Shown here: in pieces, positions 1 through 12,438 of the stretch
Layout of the letters: every line of letters begins with the position of its first letter
Numbering within the stretch: position 1 is the stretch's first letter
Assembly (NCBI GenBank): GCA_027924585.1
Contig: BSBM01000865.1
Span: 4,577,001-4,641,000, forward strand
Length of the DNA stretch: 64,000 bases
Reading direction: 5' to 3'
Origin: Larix kaempferi
Taxonomy: Eukaryota > Streptophyta > Pinopsida > Pinales > Pinaceae
Translations under genes and position numbers: made by a program
Notes under the pieces: generated by a model
Database searches by the model: none
Seen by the model: the letters and a program-made list of their open reading frames with translations, nothing else
Told to the model about the DNA's origin: nothing

Positions 1-1
1 A

Positions 2-552
2 GGGGAAATCCCGTCCATTTCCACAGGACCCCCTCCAAGTATTGAGGTCATTTCCTTTGATTGGAATGGACTAACAGAATCTCATCTTCCTTCGAGTGTT
101 CCTTTCTAGATATCTGTAGGAGTTTCCGATAAGGAAATATTTCGCACTATAGTGGATGAGGGAGCTTCTGTTAGTATTTTATCCTCAACTGCTTGGAAAG
201 CTATAGGTTTTCCTCAACTTGTGTCAGTCACTGACCATATATTGACTTTTAATAGAAGGCCTACTGGACCTTTAGGGATCCTTCCTTAGTTACCTATCAC
301 TTTAGGAGGGAAAATTGTCTATATTGATGTTATGGTAGTCCAAGGTCCCATAGATTTTAATCTTCTCCTTGGATGAGATTATGTTTATGCTGTGAAAACT
401 GTAGTGTCCTCACTCTTTCGAGTGATGTATTTTCCTCATCATGGGAATATGGTTACCATTTATCAGCTTTCCTTTGTGACACCCACTCATCGCATGAATC
501 CTAGTCACCAGACTTCCTTGAATGTTCCACATGTTTTAGTGGTTTCTTCCCC
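2..552 (+). pseudogene. Ty3/gypsy retropepsin (protease) relic
   Basis: One reading frame (starting at base 2) reads as the aspartic protease of a gypsy polyprotein. It has an IVDEGASVSIL active-site block around 154-186, where DEGA replaces the usual DSGA, and a closing LLLG-DYV block around 363-382 typical of the flap/C-terminal part of retropepsins. In-frame stops at about 107, 286 and 374 (the last inside LLLG*DYV) make it non-functional. The upstream part is cut by the window edge. No reverse transcriptase, RNase H or integrase follows before the 3' LTR at 3299, so this copy is either internally deleted or a gag-protease-only non-autonomous form. The protease identification rests on two motifs in the right order and spacing. 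Confidence 0.7.
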
Positions 553-559
553 CTAGGCA

Positions 560-2220
560 TGGGGGGCATGTCTCCAACCTCTGGACATCATGCTGGAGTT
601 ATTCCCCTAGATTCTTATGCTATGGGGAACACTACCAACCTCTAGACATCATGTTGGCAAGGAACCCATCAATGGGCCTTAACCATGAGCATAGTTCCCT
701 TTCTGTGTCAAGATCGTTAAAAAATGAAATAGGTTCCCATGAAAACAGATTAGTCTTTGATTCCAAGCTCGTTAAAAAATGGAATAGACCCCTACAAGCA
801 TAGTTTACCTTTAGTTTCAATCTTGCATAAAAATGAAACCAGCTTCATGAGCATAGTTCCCTTTCTGTGTCAATCTCTTTAAAAAATGAAATAGGTCATG
901 AGCAGAGTTCTATTCTTGTGTCAAGCTCATTAAAAAATGAAACAGATCCTTTTCCATTGCGTGGAGTCTTCCCATAGACTTAGTACCTGAACCTTCTTTT
1001 CATCCTCCTATTCCATTTGATCTTCCTTCGTCTCTGGTGAACATATTCATATTAGTAACCATCATTTTAATCGAGTGAAGATGTAGATTAGGAGAATGAA
1101 ATGAAGCTTAAGGGGCATGTCTTCAACCTTTGGACATTATGTTGAAGTCAACTTGATCACCTCTCCACACCATGTTGGAGTTAATTCACTTACTTCTAGG
1201 GGCATGTACCAACCTTTGGATATCATGATGGAAAAAATACACCAATGGAAATATTTTCGAGCATACTTTCTTTTGGATTTCGGGCTCGCTAAACCATGAA
1301 AATAATCCCGAGCATAGTTCATTTTCTGTTAAAAGCTCATTAAAAAATGAAGTAGACATCATGAGAATTCTTTTCACCTGTCTTCAAGCTCGTTAAAAAC
1401 AATAAGATGGTATTTGAGCTTACTTTCCACTTTTTTCGTGCTCTGGTTGAAACATGAAAAGTTGTTTGAGCTTAATTTCACTTTTTTCGTGCTCTGGTTG
1501 AAACATGAAAAGTGGTTTGAGCTTAGTTTTTACTTTTCCCTACTTTGGTTCAAACATGAAAAAGGTTTCGAGTGCTTTTGATACCATTGTCGTGCTCATT
1601 AAAAATTTGAGTAAAAAGGTGTGTCTAATGAGTATAGGTTTATCACTTTATCTGGCCTCGCTAGACTATTTACGGAAAATGAACTCTGCCGAGTTTACTT
1701 TTTCCTTTTTCATACTCGGTTATCAACCATGACAAAGTTGTCCATGGAGTCCTCTTTAAGCTCTTTTCAGACTCCCTAAATAGGAAAATATCGCCAAGCA
1801 AACTTGATTCTTTCACACTTGTAAAAGTATTTGAACGATCGTCTTTCTAGTGATACTTTACCCCTTTTTCGGACCAGGAGTCACTACTTACGAAAAATGA
1901 TTACTCCAGCTAATCATGACTAGAAAAGTCATCTCTTGTGTTGTTTTACCCTTTTCCCGGCGAAGAGGCTAATTTTACGAAAAAGGACCTTTGGAGTCTT
2001 CTTTAGTTCTTTTCAGACTCTGTAAACATGAAATGACATCGAGTTTACCTTTTATGGACTCTTTAAAATTTAACATTGAAGGGCCCATCATGGGACGAAC
2101 CCCTCCTATCCTAGGTTCGTAAAAAATTTGGGATTGGACTCATCCATGGGATGAGCTATACCGAGCATTTGTTTACCCTCAAGCTCGTTAAAAAATAAGA
2201 GAGGCACTCATCAATCATGA
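560..2220 (+). repeat. Imperfect tandem repeats in gypsy 3' region
   Basis: Several short repeat families fill the stretch after the protease relic. A unit of about 50 bp (GAGCATAGTTC...CTCGTTAAAAAATGAAA) is repeated about five times between 687 and 950, with further copies around 1310-1400. A second motif (CCAACCTCTGGACATCATG) recurs near 572, 637, 1120, 1170 and 1208. A third unit of about 54-60 bp (GAGCTTA...CTGGTTGAAACATGAAAAG) occurs three times at 1418-1565. Untranslated repeat blocks near the 3' LTR are common in some plant gypsy lineages. No protein is supported here. Confidence 0.7.
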
Positions 2221-3298
2221 TGGGGAAAAAGGGAAGATTTTATGTTACGCTATAATTTATGGCAGTACATAGTTTCTTTTAAACATGGAACTCGTTTTCA
2301 TTTGCATTCAGTACTTGGGTAATCCGTTTATTCGAGTCCTGCTAATTCCATGAGTCATGTCACTCCTTTGGGTCATCCAAAGGATGTTTCCATCATCATT
2401 TGCATTGGGGGTCAGTGTTTTTCTCTTCATGTCAATACTGCCAAGTCATGCCATGCCCATGTTCAAGAGACAGTTGTCATTCATCATCTACAGTCATACT
2501 TCCCTTCCATCATGTCGGTTGTCCTTGAGTCAGTCTCATACATTACTATCTGATTCACTCCAAACATCTATGATCACGTTTCGTGTCGATGATTAGGGAT
2601 TCATTATGGCCCTCCTTCGACTGATTCATCCTCTTCGACTTCAACACATCATCCGGGGATTGAATATAGAAACCAATCGAGTACCTTGGGTTTGCATTCC
2701 TTAATGGCAGGTTACCTCGCTTTCAACATGAGTTTACATCATTGGCTCTTGATTGAAATATTTCATTGAGCGTTCGACCTCAACTCATTTATTCACACTC
2801 GGTGATATGTATTATGATACCTTGGGGATCATTGACATCAATGGTGATTTCCCTCGCACTTGTTAACGGTATACATCAATGACTAGTAATCAAGTGGTTT
2901 CTACCATGTTTGACTCCAAAATATTGTAATTACATGGATAGATTCATATCATTGCGGGTTCGGCTTGAAGACCCTGGGGAAAATCATATCTTACCCAGAT
3001 TGCGATGGAGATTGTTTGAGTCATATTACATGGATTCACTTTGTATTGGTCATGGCTGTGTTATCATCTCATCATGGATCTACGATTGTGTCTAGTAGCC
3101 ATGATTGTGTTTAGTCGGTCCCTACTACCATGGATCCGCATTATATCGTTTGGTAGCCATGTTATGCATCATATGAGACTTGTATCTCAGAGTCAATTGT
3201 ACTGCAGCAGCATCTCCCAGCCAGCAAGTCCTTGCCATCCATCTTTCAAATCACTTCACCTGTCTTCTTTTTCCAGCTTCATGCTTTGGGGGGCATTC
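2221..3298 (+). other. Gypsy 3' untranslated region ending in polypurine tract
   Basis: No domain is recognisable in any frame. The last bases before the LTR (3285-3296, TTTGGGGGGCAT) form a purine-rich tract just where a plus-strand primer should lie. This fixes the LTR start at 3299 and shows that the element runs on the plus strand. Confidence 0.6.
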
Positions 3299-4257
3299 TG
3301 TTACACCTAAATCTCATCATTGTGAGACTCTTGTCAACTCAATGCCTTGATCCCTGAAGTCTCCTTGATCAAGAAGTCAGTTAGAGCAAGTTGTTTCCCT
3401 TTGTCCGCAATTTCTAGTTGGGTCGACGCAGGTTGTCTTCTAGCAAGGAGCTCCCAACTAGATCAGGCGCATACTGTCTTTATGTAGACTAAGTCGGTGG
3501 CTCAAGTTGCCTTTGTGCAACCTGTGCTTCCCCACTTAGGCGCAGGTTGCGCTCATGCAGCTTGCGCCGGGGTTGGTTAAATTGGATAAAGGTGGATTTT
3601 GAGCGATTTATAGAAAGTGGATGAGTGGATCTCTATCCCTAACTCCTAGGTGAGATTTCCTACCGTTCCCTAACCTTAAGGAAGGATCCCTTAGTCCTCT
3701 CCCCATGATCCTCAACCTACTCTATCCATTTGGTCTTATAAATACAAAGCTCCTATTCATTCCAAAGGGAGGAAGTCTATAACACCTACATGCTGGTGGA
3801 ATTAGCCTAGGTGATCCCTATCCATCTCTTGGGAGGCATACATTTCCTTTGGAGGCATTGGCTTGGCTTGTTGGAGGAAGATTGTAGCATTAAGGCTTGG
3901 GTTGTAATCACCACTATACTATTTTATTTCTCACTCTTTTAATAGTAATATAATCTCTTTCCATATATGTCGTTGTCTTGATGATGTTTATAGTTCACTT
4001 CCTTAATTGTTTACTTGGATCAATTAGTGTTTAGATGTATTATCACTGCTTGCTTTGTCTCTACAGATTTGATGATCACGGAGCTTGGAGCAATAACAAG
4101 GAGAGAGATCTATGAATATGAAGGTAAGACATCTAATTACCTTGATCTCTAATTTGATCTAGGAAAGTAGTTTTATGTTCTGTTCTTATTTGTTCTAGAT
4201 CCACTTGGACTAGGGAGATCATTCTTGTGTCCGTCGAGTAGATTGTCCAATAACAAT
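3299..4257 (+). mobile_element. 3' LTR of gypsy-like element
   Basis: It begins TGTTACACC directly after the polypurine tract, contains a TATA box (TATAAATA near 3736) and ends at a possible ...AACA near 4257. The 3' end is uncertain because no second copy of the LTR lies in the window and the flanking target duplication cannot be checked. Confidence 0.55.
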
Positions 4258-4778
4258 TAATATAGGAACGAATCCTTATAAAAGTACCCATATATATATA
4301 TATATATATAAAGCAAAGATAAAGAAAAAATAGTATTTATTGGGAAACTATTATTTTATATATATATAGATTAAAATAAATAAAATGATGGTGTTTGAGT
4401 TAGAATGGTTTGTTATACGATTAAATATCCACTACTTCACATATTAATTTAGGGGTAAAATCCTTGTAGGTGGAGTATCTTACATTTGTCTCTTTTAGAG
4501 ATCACATTGATTATATTTTATAAATGTTGCTTTAGGTTTTGAGGGGGGTGTCTGGTGAGTCTTTTGATGGGGATTCTTTTCCTTAGGCTAACAAGAAGCA
4601 CCGAGCTTCTACTCTTTCTGGGTTTAGACAGAGTGATTTCCCTCTGATTGAAAGTGCGATCTCCTAAAGATCCCAAAGATCTGTGATATGAGATCATTGC
4701 AGATTTTATTTTATTTGTTATCGTAGAAGTGTTTGTTAAAAAAATGGTGTTTTACATGATATTCAATTTAATTTTTTT

Positions 4779-5014
4779 ACTATGATTAAATGATGGCAAG
4801 ATCCCTTTGGCTTTGTATTTGCTCTCCTCTGGTTAAGCTGCATACTTTGTTAGCGTTTTTCCTGGATCAATCTCTGCTTTAGTCGTTTTACTGTGATTAA
4901 ACCATGGCAAGATCCATTTGGATTTGTTTTTCCTCTTCTCCAATTAAGCTGCATACTTTGTTAGCATTTTTCCTGGATCGATCTCTGCTTTAGTTGTTTT
5001 ATTGTGATTAAAGT
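4779..5014 (+). repeat. 111-bp tandem repeat, two copies plus start of a third
   Basis: The units start at 4779, 4890 and 5001. They share CATACTTTGTTAGC and CTGGATC...TCTCTGCTTTAGT with scattered substitutions, so the duplication is not recent. Confidence 0.7.
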
Positions 5015-6017
5015 GTTTTTGGCTTTGATTTCCTCTGCATCAGTTCCAGGGAAAGAGAATTTGCATTATTTGTTACTGCATAGAATTTTTCCCCAAAGGT
5101 TGGGTGCCTCTTTGATACTGTTGATGTGAATTTGATAGGGAGAGAGCCCCTTCATATTTTGGCCGTTGCATGAATATCAAAGAGTTGGGTGATTCGTTCA
5201 ATGAATTGACCCATATTTTTAGGGTTCTAGATGTGAAGTTTAATTTATAAACCAGAGTTCAATTTTTATTCTTGTTGTATCAGAAGAAAGAACCCCCTTT
5301 TTACTTATTGTTGCATGGGTTGCAATGGAGTGGGACCCTTAGAATCCTTTCGATTGTGTAGAACCCCAAAGAACTAGGTGATTTCGCCAATATGTTGACC
5401 CCCTACTTTGTAGTAGGGATTTGATTTATTTATAAAAGTGTTGAGTGTGTTGCATAGATCAAAGAGAGGTCCCTTATGATTTACTTTTATGAATTATAGG
5501 ACTGTAACTTTCCTATATTTCAGATATTGAAGAGTGGTTCCATGAGGAATTGAGGAGCGACTTACTTGAAATAGGATTAGACATGTGTTGTTACTGTAGT
5601 TTTATTTCAGGGACTTAATATTGGCGATCTCTATATAGGAGAGATAACGCTCTTTTTATGTTAATGTTGGTTGTTGGATATAAGCGACTCCTCTAAGGAA
5701 TCAATCAGTAAAATTTACGACCAGTTGTGTATGTTATTGCCACAAGAATAGGGTGGTGTTCCCTAAGTAGTCGAACCGTGAAATGTGTGTTTACGCAATG
5801 TATTTTAATATCCAAGGATTCCAAAGCTCTTCTCCTTTTTGTTCTAGGTGGAATACTGAAAGAGTCAAGCTGATTATGAATATCTAAATCCATGACACAT
5901 TTTTTTAAGATCGGTTGTGAATTGAAAAATCTTAGATCAAGTTATAGGAGGGTTTTCGTTCCTTACTTTTCCCTAGTGAATTCATTTCCCAGCTCAAGGA
6001 TGGCCTCTCAACGGAAA

Positions 6018-6105
6018 CAATGCGAGCCAAACATAGTCTGTATGGTTGGGAGGAAAGTTACCAATGTGAGCCAGACATAGTGCCTATTGTTGGGAGGAAA
6101 GTTGC
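6018..6105 (+). repeat. 44-bp tandem duplication
   Basis: Units at 6018-6061 and 6062-6105 share GAGCCA-ACATAGT and TTGGGAGGAAAGTT with a few differences. Confidence 0.65.
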
Positions 6106-7320
6106 AGTGACACATTCAATCCCCGGAAGAAATTGTTTCAGATAAGCATTTACTTATGTTAAGTTATTGTTATTTGATCATTTGATATGTTCTCACTATT
6201 TTTGAACTGAGTTCATGGTTTCAACTCTGGTGGGGTTTCATATTTCGCAATTGATTTGTTAATGGTAATCATGTGATGTTACTATGAATCGTATTTGACA
6301 ATGCATACTTGTAGGAATGGGCATGCAAGAAAAGTAACATATATCTGTAATTGCTTTGTTAGCCTTTAAAATGTTAAATGCTTGTCTTTTATAAGTTAAT
6401 GATGTAATTTGGATACATTGTGATAAGAGATATTAAGAAGCTCAGTTTTCATTTAGTCAATGTGCTCATAGTTGGAAATGGATTAAATATTTGGTAGATG
6501 TTCTCCTTTTGTTCTGCTTAACCACCAACAATTAGTTCAATTGGTTGGTGGAGGCATTGTTAGTTAGAAGTATGTACGAGCATCGGTTGATGCGAATATA
6601 ATTACCGGGTGAAAGAGGTATGCATTCACAATCATGTATTAAATGCACTGGTGAAGCTAGACAAGTAAGTTAGATAACGTGTGTTGGAATGAATGTTATG
6701 ATATTGACAAATGACAAGTATGATAGATGTGGCATGTTGGAAAACAAAACAATGTGTCTCTACAATGTTAGATTGCATGAGTATATCACTAGATGATTAT
6801 AAGTAGGATGGATAGAAGTTGATGTTCTTGTAATCTTACAATGGTTATGATCGAAAGTTGTTCCTTATGTGTAAATGTAAGTGCTGGATTATGACAAAAT
6901 ATTTTGCGTAGAAGTATAAGGAAATATGTTGATGTGACCCTAATTTGTCATTTCTGCTTAAAGATGAGTTCATCCCCTTTAAATGAATCTTATTGCACAA
7001 GAATCAAGTTAATGTGGTTTTATGTAATTGGTTACACATTTAGATCAATTGAGATGCAACGTAAGAATTGGTAGTTTCATATTGTACGGAACTAACTTTT
7101 TATCAAGCATGATTGTTAAGGACATAATATCCTACTTATGTTACATGTAATATGCATGATTGTCGATCAGAACATGTCCATCATATACCGATGGCTGCAA
7201 TAACTGTTTACTCTAATCTTGCTTATTATTTACATCATGAAATATATGCTAAGTATACTGGTGAAACTAATGCAATAATGTGTATTGTTCATGTTGTTAA
7301 GAGGTAAAGAAAGAGATTTC

Positions 7321-8202
7321 ACACCCCATAACCCAACTGGTTACCGAGGGTATTAGGTATGTTACATTCTTGTCCATATTCAATGACAATAATTCTCTCA
7401 TAAGGGAAGCCAAGGTTATTTATTCTCCAAATTTACCTAGGAAAGCCTTCTGAAAACTATCCCAATTTGTGATCGATCTACCTAGGAGGATAAATTACCA
7501 TGTGAAATATTTACTCTCAAAAGTATAAGGGAATAACCGACAAAAAAATTCTTCATGATCCACACTTAAGAGATTCAGATTGAGATAAAAAATTTGTAAA
7601 TGATCATCCGCAGTTATGCCTTTGCAAGGGTCAAACTTAGGTAAGATATGCTTAAGGTGCTTTGGTAAGTCATGAATAGGTATAGCTAAGTTCAGTGCAC
7701 CTTGAGATCTCCATGCCGGTGGTTGATTCACATTATCATCCAGGTTGTGAATATGTGGAGGTGTGTGCGTAGGAGACTGAGTACGATTAGAAGTAGTAAA
7801 CTCAGGTGACAGGGGTTGTATCCGATCGATGGATTTGGGTATTTCTTTTAAAGATAAGTCCACCAATTCTTCAAGTGATTCAAACAAAATTGATTCTATC
7901 ATTTCTTTACCCCTTCTATAAGAAGCACGTCTCTTGGTTAATGAAGGGATTATAGGAAGCCCTCCAAGTTTATTAACGTAAGACCTGGTGTACTACCAAA
8001 ATGTATCAAATTCTTGATGTGGTATTGCATAAAGGGTTTCTAGAGAGGGTCGAGGTTGTTCCAACTCAGTGTTATTGTATTCAAAATGGTTTATTTCATT
8101 TATGGTTTCTATTACTAAAGGAACTGAACCTTCAGGTTGAGTGTTTTTGGGTGGAGATCTGGAGAAAAGTCCTCGAGGGAGAGGAACTCCTCTACTAGCC
8201 AT
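7321..8202 (-). pseudogene. Ty3/gypsy gag relic
   Basis: On the minus strand the frame from the ATG at 8202 (MASRGVPLPRGLFSR) continues, after breaks near 7990 and 7900, into a typical retrotransposon gag domain. That domain reads ALNLAIPIHDLPKHLKHILPKFDP..., then FESKYFTW, then ITNWDSFQKAFLGKFGE (about 7440-7470). The last motif is the signature of the Retrotrans_gag family, the capsid-like protein that packages element RNA. In-frame stops occur, for example after the FTW motif (near 7492) and after KFGE (near 7420). The zinc knuckle, protease and pol are absent because the element is cut off near 7321. Confidence 0.7.
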
Positions 8203-8219
8203 GCACTGGTATCCCTCCT

Positions 8220-8232
8220 TCTAGCACCAAAT
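8220..8232 (-). promoter_or_regulatory. Putative primer-binding site of the minus-strand gypsy element
   Basis: Reading on the minus strand, TTTGGTGCTAGAAGGAGGG lies right after an LTR end (...GTCAGCA) and about 20 bp before the gag ATG. The position is right for a tRNA primer site. I could not assign the tRNA. Confidence 0.45.
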
Positions 8233-8233
8233 T

Positions 8234-9060
8234 TGCTGACTCCCGAAAAATACTTGCATCGATAGTAGGGGTTCTCCTTGGTGAGAAATCCCAATTAAAC
8301 TTCTTACTGTTTGGAATAGGGAACCTGTCTGGATTCTGGCCCGTCTACCGTTCACTGGTTGGGGATTTTATCAGTTATGACCTGGTACACCGTTTATGAA
8401 TTTTTATTTTTATTATTAGATGAAATGCATGATGGTGGCATGATGCTTTAATCTACGATGCAATCTAAGCTAATCTAACTTGTCCTTGCAAGGAGCAAAA
8501 AATACAAAAACAAACAACAAATGAAGCAAGATACATTCCAAAAGCAGATAAACACTGAACATGAAATACATCACAGCTACAAATTGAGATTAAATACTAA
8601 GATAACTAAAATATAAACACAGTTTGGATTCACAACTCATAGAAAGCAAAACAATAAAATATTCAATGCATACACAATAAGTAGTAATGCACTATTAGAA
8701 TAATCCAATAGATAATAGAATGATCTTACTGCATATGAATCATAGGATAACAAGAAATCAGTTTCATAGAATTCATCCACATAACAAACACAACTTCCAA
8801 TGCCAAAATTGAGTCTAGAAGTTGTCTATTCATCTTCAAAAATAGCTCATACACAGAGTGAGTAGCCAAAACTTTCAAGCCCCAAAATCCCCTCTCTCTT
8901 TTCTTAACATCCCTTTTATAATTTTCCTTAGGCCTCTAGGTGACTATTCGATTTCCCTCAGAGCAGTTACAAATTTTGAGATTCCCATCCACATGTCACT
9001 TAACATTTACATTCTTCAATAGAAAATATGATAAAAGAAAATTAAAATTACACAATTAAG
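8234..9060 (-). mobile_element. 5' LTR of minus-strand gypsy element (outer edge approximate)
   Basis: The inner edge ends in CA at 8234 next to the primer site. A TATA box (TATAAAAG on minus, 8913-8920) lies inside. The outer edge is a guess because the other LTR is missing. Confidence 0.4.
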
Positions 9061-9127
9061 CTGGGGTGTTTCCTTGAGATTGAATAAATTCATTTCAATG
9101 TTCACATTCATAAGAAGTTACATTTAA

Positions 9128-9328
9128 CTATTGGGGTTCTAATAAACATAAATCCACTTCATGAAGGACAACTCCTCTAGATAGAGTCGTTAATCCTTTG
9201 GTTGTTGAGTTGTGGCCCCTAGTAAGGTATTGGACATTCAATGTGGGTTTCCCAATCCGCTCCTGTAATACCTGTGAGGTGACTTGGCTTATACCTTGGT
9301 TTTGGACCTCCAACAAATTCCCCTTCAT
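9128..9328 (-). pseudogene. Possible gypsy gag-pol linker fragment
   Basis: A 66-residue minus-strand frame (MKGNLLEVQNQGISQVTSQ...) is hydrophilic with no conserved domain. It looks like the low-complexity linker between gag and protease in plant gypsy elements, but this is an impression only. It could be chance. Confidence 0.2.
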
Positions 9329-9329
9329 T

Positions 9330-10778
9330 TTGCAAAATAAAGGGACCCCATTAGAATTTTGTAAATAGTTAGTTTTTGGTTTCCTTTCGTTTTATCTTTG
9401 TTAGGTGACTTCATGGTCTGCTTTCTTTGATATTTATTCTTTGCGTTGCTTGTTCTTTGGCTTAACTTAAAGATTTGGTGAATTTTGTCGTTTAACTCTC
9501 TTTGCTTCTTGGCTATTCAAATAAATCTTGATTGATCTTGTTTGAGCTTATTTTGGTCACTCCCATGCTTCAGTTCCTTTTGATTTGAATGAATTTGATT
9601 TTTTGACGATCTCACAAAGTTTTGACCTTCAATGCGTAAGTGAATTTTCATTGACGGATTATCATAAATTGATTGGAAGTTCTATTTTATGATTTTGATC
9701 GTCATAAAAAAATTAATTAATAAAAGGAAGAGCGTTGAGGGTTTTGATTTTGAATGATTTATTATATTTCACAAGCTTTAAACTTTTTATTCTAATTTTT
9801 CCTTTTTGTATAATTTTGTAATTTCCGGAAAATTTAGATAATTCAAGTAAAACTTATATATTTAACTTCAATTACGCCTTAGAAGAAAATGTATAAAGTT
9901 ATGGAAAGGAATCAATAAACAAAGCATTAAAAAAGTTTTAGTCTTTGTTTAAAAAAGAAAAACACTTTACCTTCATTCTGGTTACACTCCTAAATGATTC
10001 GAACTTAATCCTAATTGACTCAAGCCTATGCTTGTTAATTTAGTAAGAAATTCAAGTTGTCGCCATTAAAAACTTCTAATTAAACATTCATATTTTGATA
10101 TGCATACATTTATTGGCCATTAGATTCTATATTTTAAAAACAAACATCTAAATGACTTTTTAATTTTATTTGAATTTATTTTCGAAATGTTTCATCATCG
10201 TTCGTTCCTAAAAAAATAATTAAAAAAATTCATGCTGGCTTCTAAATTTATTTTTTTGAAAGTATTTAAAAAAATACATGTCAACTCAAAAAATAAAATT
10301 TTATGAAAAGTAATTAAACAATCTATAATAGATCTAGGTTTAAGATTATACTGGTGTATTAATTAAAACAATAGATGATGGATAAATTTTCTACCTTACT
10401 AAAATTATGTGCCTTATAGTTATTTTATATTTTCTTTATTCATTAATGTGAATTTAAGAAATAAACAAAAATAAATTTTGTAAATTCCTAAATAGTATTA
10501 CTTTTACTTTTGTTTTTCAAGCAATAATGAATAGGGAAAGGGATTGTTGGACACGTTTATTATATATCAATAGTTTATTTACAATTTAAAGTTCTTTTAT
10601 TATTTTGATTAAGGCATACCTTTTTTTATAAAAATATCCTTTATATATTACTGCATTATCCTTATTTTTGTAAGATTGGTTTTGAAAGGTCTTTAAAATT
10701 ATAGCTTTAAGCACGTAGAATCTTTATTGTAGATAAATTATTGGCTTCTTGTTCTTGTAGAATCCTATCCTAAACTGC
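9330..10778. other. AT-rich stretch without recognisable content
   Basis: Very AT-rich, with A and T runs and no open frame of note. I see no gene, RNA or element end here. Confidence 0.5.
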
Positions 10779-11174
10779 GATGGAGTTAAGTTTTGAGATT
10801 AGATGGAGTTAAGTTTTGAGATTAAAACGCCACAAGAGGAATGCTTGATCACATGAAAGCTTATCAAATCACTGAGACTACTAGTGTGCCTTTGGAATGG
10901 GTTCTTCAAATGTTCCAGGAGGAGGAAAATGTCACCTTTCGAATACTTTTTCTATGTTCTGGTGTACCTCGTTACACTTTTCCAATGAGGTTGCAATTTC
11001 TCTTTGTAACTTGTGCTCGGCTTTTTGGCAATTATCTAAAGTGGCATAGTTGAGCTGTGTTTCTTCTATAATTTGTTTGGGTAAATTGGATGGAATTTCT
11101 ATGTGTAGCTTTTGCCATGTTGCCACTTTTTTCAATTTCCCTTTCACATCATTGATCTTGAGACTGCTTCTCTG

Positions 11175-11412
11175 TGTTCAGAATTGTAATCTCATTGGTT
11201 CATTATCCGTTATTGGTGCATTAATTAGTTAAGTCATTAGTTAGTTAAGAATGACTAGGACACCTTGTTGTCCCATAGTATTTGTTGTCCCATGGTATTT
11301 ACCTGTGGTTTTTGGTGTGATGCAATGCTATATAAGCTTATGCTTAATAATGAGAAGGCAAGCCATTGGCCATTGTGTTTATCCTCTTTTATCCGTGTTC
11401 CATATTTTAACA
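11175..11412 (+). repeat. 5' LTR of the 1.5-kb element
   Basis: Runs TGTTCAGAATTG ... TTTTAACA. A TATA-like TATATAAG lies near 11330. It differs from the 3' LTR by scattered substitutions. Confidence 0.9.
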
Positions 11413-11424
11413 TGGTATCAGAGC
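11413..11424 (+). promoter_or_regulatory. tRNA-iMet primer-binding site
   Basis: TGGTATCAGAGC directly abuts the 5' LTR. It is the standard complement of the 3' end of initiator tRNA-Met used by most plant copia elements. Confidence 0.92.
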
Positions 11425-11652
11425 ATATGGCCTGATACATACCTGTCCTTGTTGGGTAAGCCTTTTCACATAGTGGAAAGCACACACGTGTAGATCAAGA
11501 CGGAACACATCGGCGTGGAGGAGTAGCTTCACAGCTTTCGGGCCACATCAATTTTTTTTTGTATTTTTCCTTTGGAAGCGTGGAGATCGAATCTTGAAGA
11601 TGTTGTAGAAGAGCTACCAGAAGAAATCGAAGAGGTAAGAAATCTGTTAACT

Positions 11653-12344
11653 TCAATAGGTTCATGGAAAACCTTTGATGGAGACAAATATGAAGTATGG
11701 TCTTTAAAAATAAGGAATTTATTAGGTCACAAGATTTGTGGCATTTTGTAGCTGAACTGGATCCTAGTGATCTAGAAGCATTTGAGAATTTGACAGAGTA
11801 TCAAAAAGAAAGAAGACAAGTTGTTGCCTTAAGTCTCTTACAAAATAGTATAGATTATTCCATCTTTCATAACATTGCAGAAGTTTATACTCCGAAAGAA
11901 GCATGGGATATATTGAAAGCAGAGTTTAGTGAAGAGGAATCTGATGTAGAAGAAGATGAAACAATAGAAGAGGAAGATGAAGAACACGAAGATGAGAAAC
12001 ACGAAGAAGTGATTTCTCTCCAAGAAGAGCTGAAAATCATTGAAACAAGAGAAGAGGAAGATGTGAATGCTCTCCAAGAAGAGATGAAATATATTCATCT
12101 TTTTTTGGACAAATTTTTTGAGTGTGCAGGTAAAATGGACAGCAACATACAATATGTTGAAACATAAGAAGAAGAAGATGACTTGCACTATGTTCCAGTA
12201 CCAATGAAAAGTAATAAAACTATGTATTTTGCAGAAGCCAAAGAAGATGTTGAAGAACACCTACTTAGTATCAAGTTCAAGAAGAAAAAGAAGAAGCAAT
12301 CCAAGTACACACCAAGGACGAAAGTAAAGCTTAAGTTTATTTGA
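11653..12344 (+). pseudogene. Copia-type gag (Retrotran_gag/UBN2-like) with acidic and basic tails
   Basis: The N-terminal copia gag block FDGDKYEVWSLKIRNL is in one frame (about 11674-11720). From about 11720 the homologous continuation RSQDLWHFVAEL...SIFHNIAEVYTPKEAWDILKAEF is in another, so a 1-nt indel breaks the frame. After the core comes an unusual acidic stretch (about 11930-12070, rich in EEEDEE) and then, past an in-frame TAA at 12165-12167, a short basic tail (KFKKKKKKQSKYTPRTK) ending at 12344. A CCHC zinc knuckle is not visible; the Lys-rich tail stands where the RNA-binding part would be. The gag core probably packages RNA in a virus-like particle made with a helper. Confidence 0.75.
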
Positions 12345-12438
12345 ATGAAATGTATGCCTAGTTGAGACATAGACCAATAGGCACAACACTTCGGCATTGA
12401 TAGTGTTGAATATTGTCCCGATTGAGATTAAGGGGGTA

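Larger units (their letters stand above)
4258..7320. other. Gene-free AT-rich stretch
   Basis: No coding motif, RNA gene or element terminus is recognised on either strand. The region holds a TA microsatellite (4291-4311), a 111-bp tandem repeat (4779-5014) and a 44-bp tandem duplication (6018-6105). Reading frames are short and show no domain. Confidence 0.5.

Noticed and set aside
11838-12260. 140-codon minus-strand frame rich in Phe
   Set aside because: Complement of the acidic gag tail of the 1.5-kb copia-like element.
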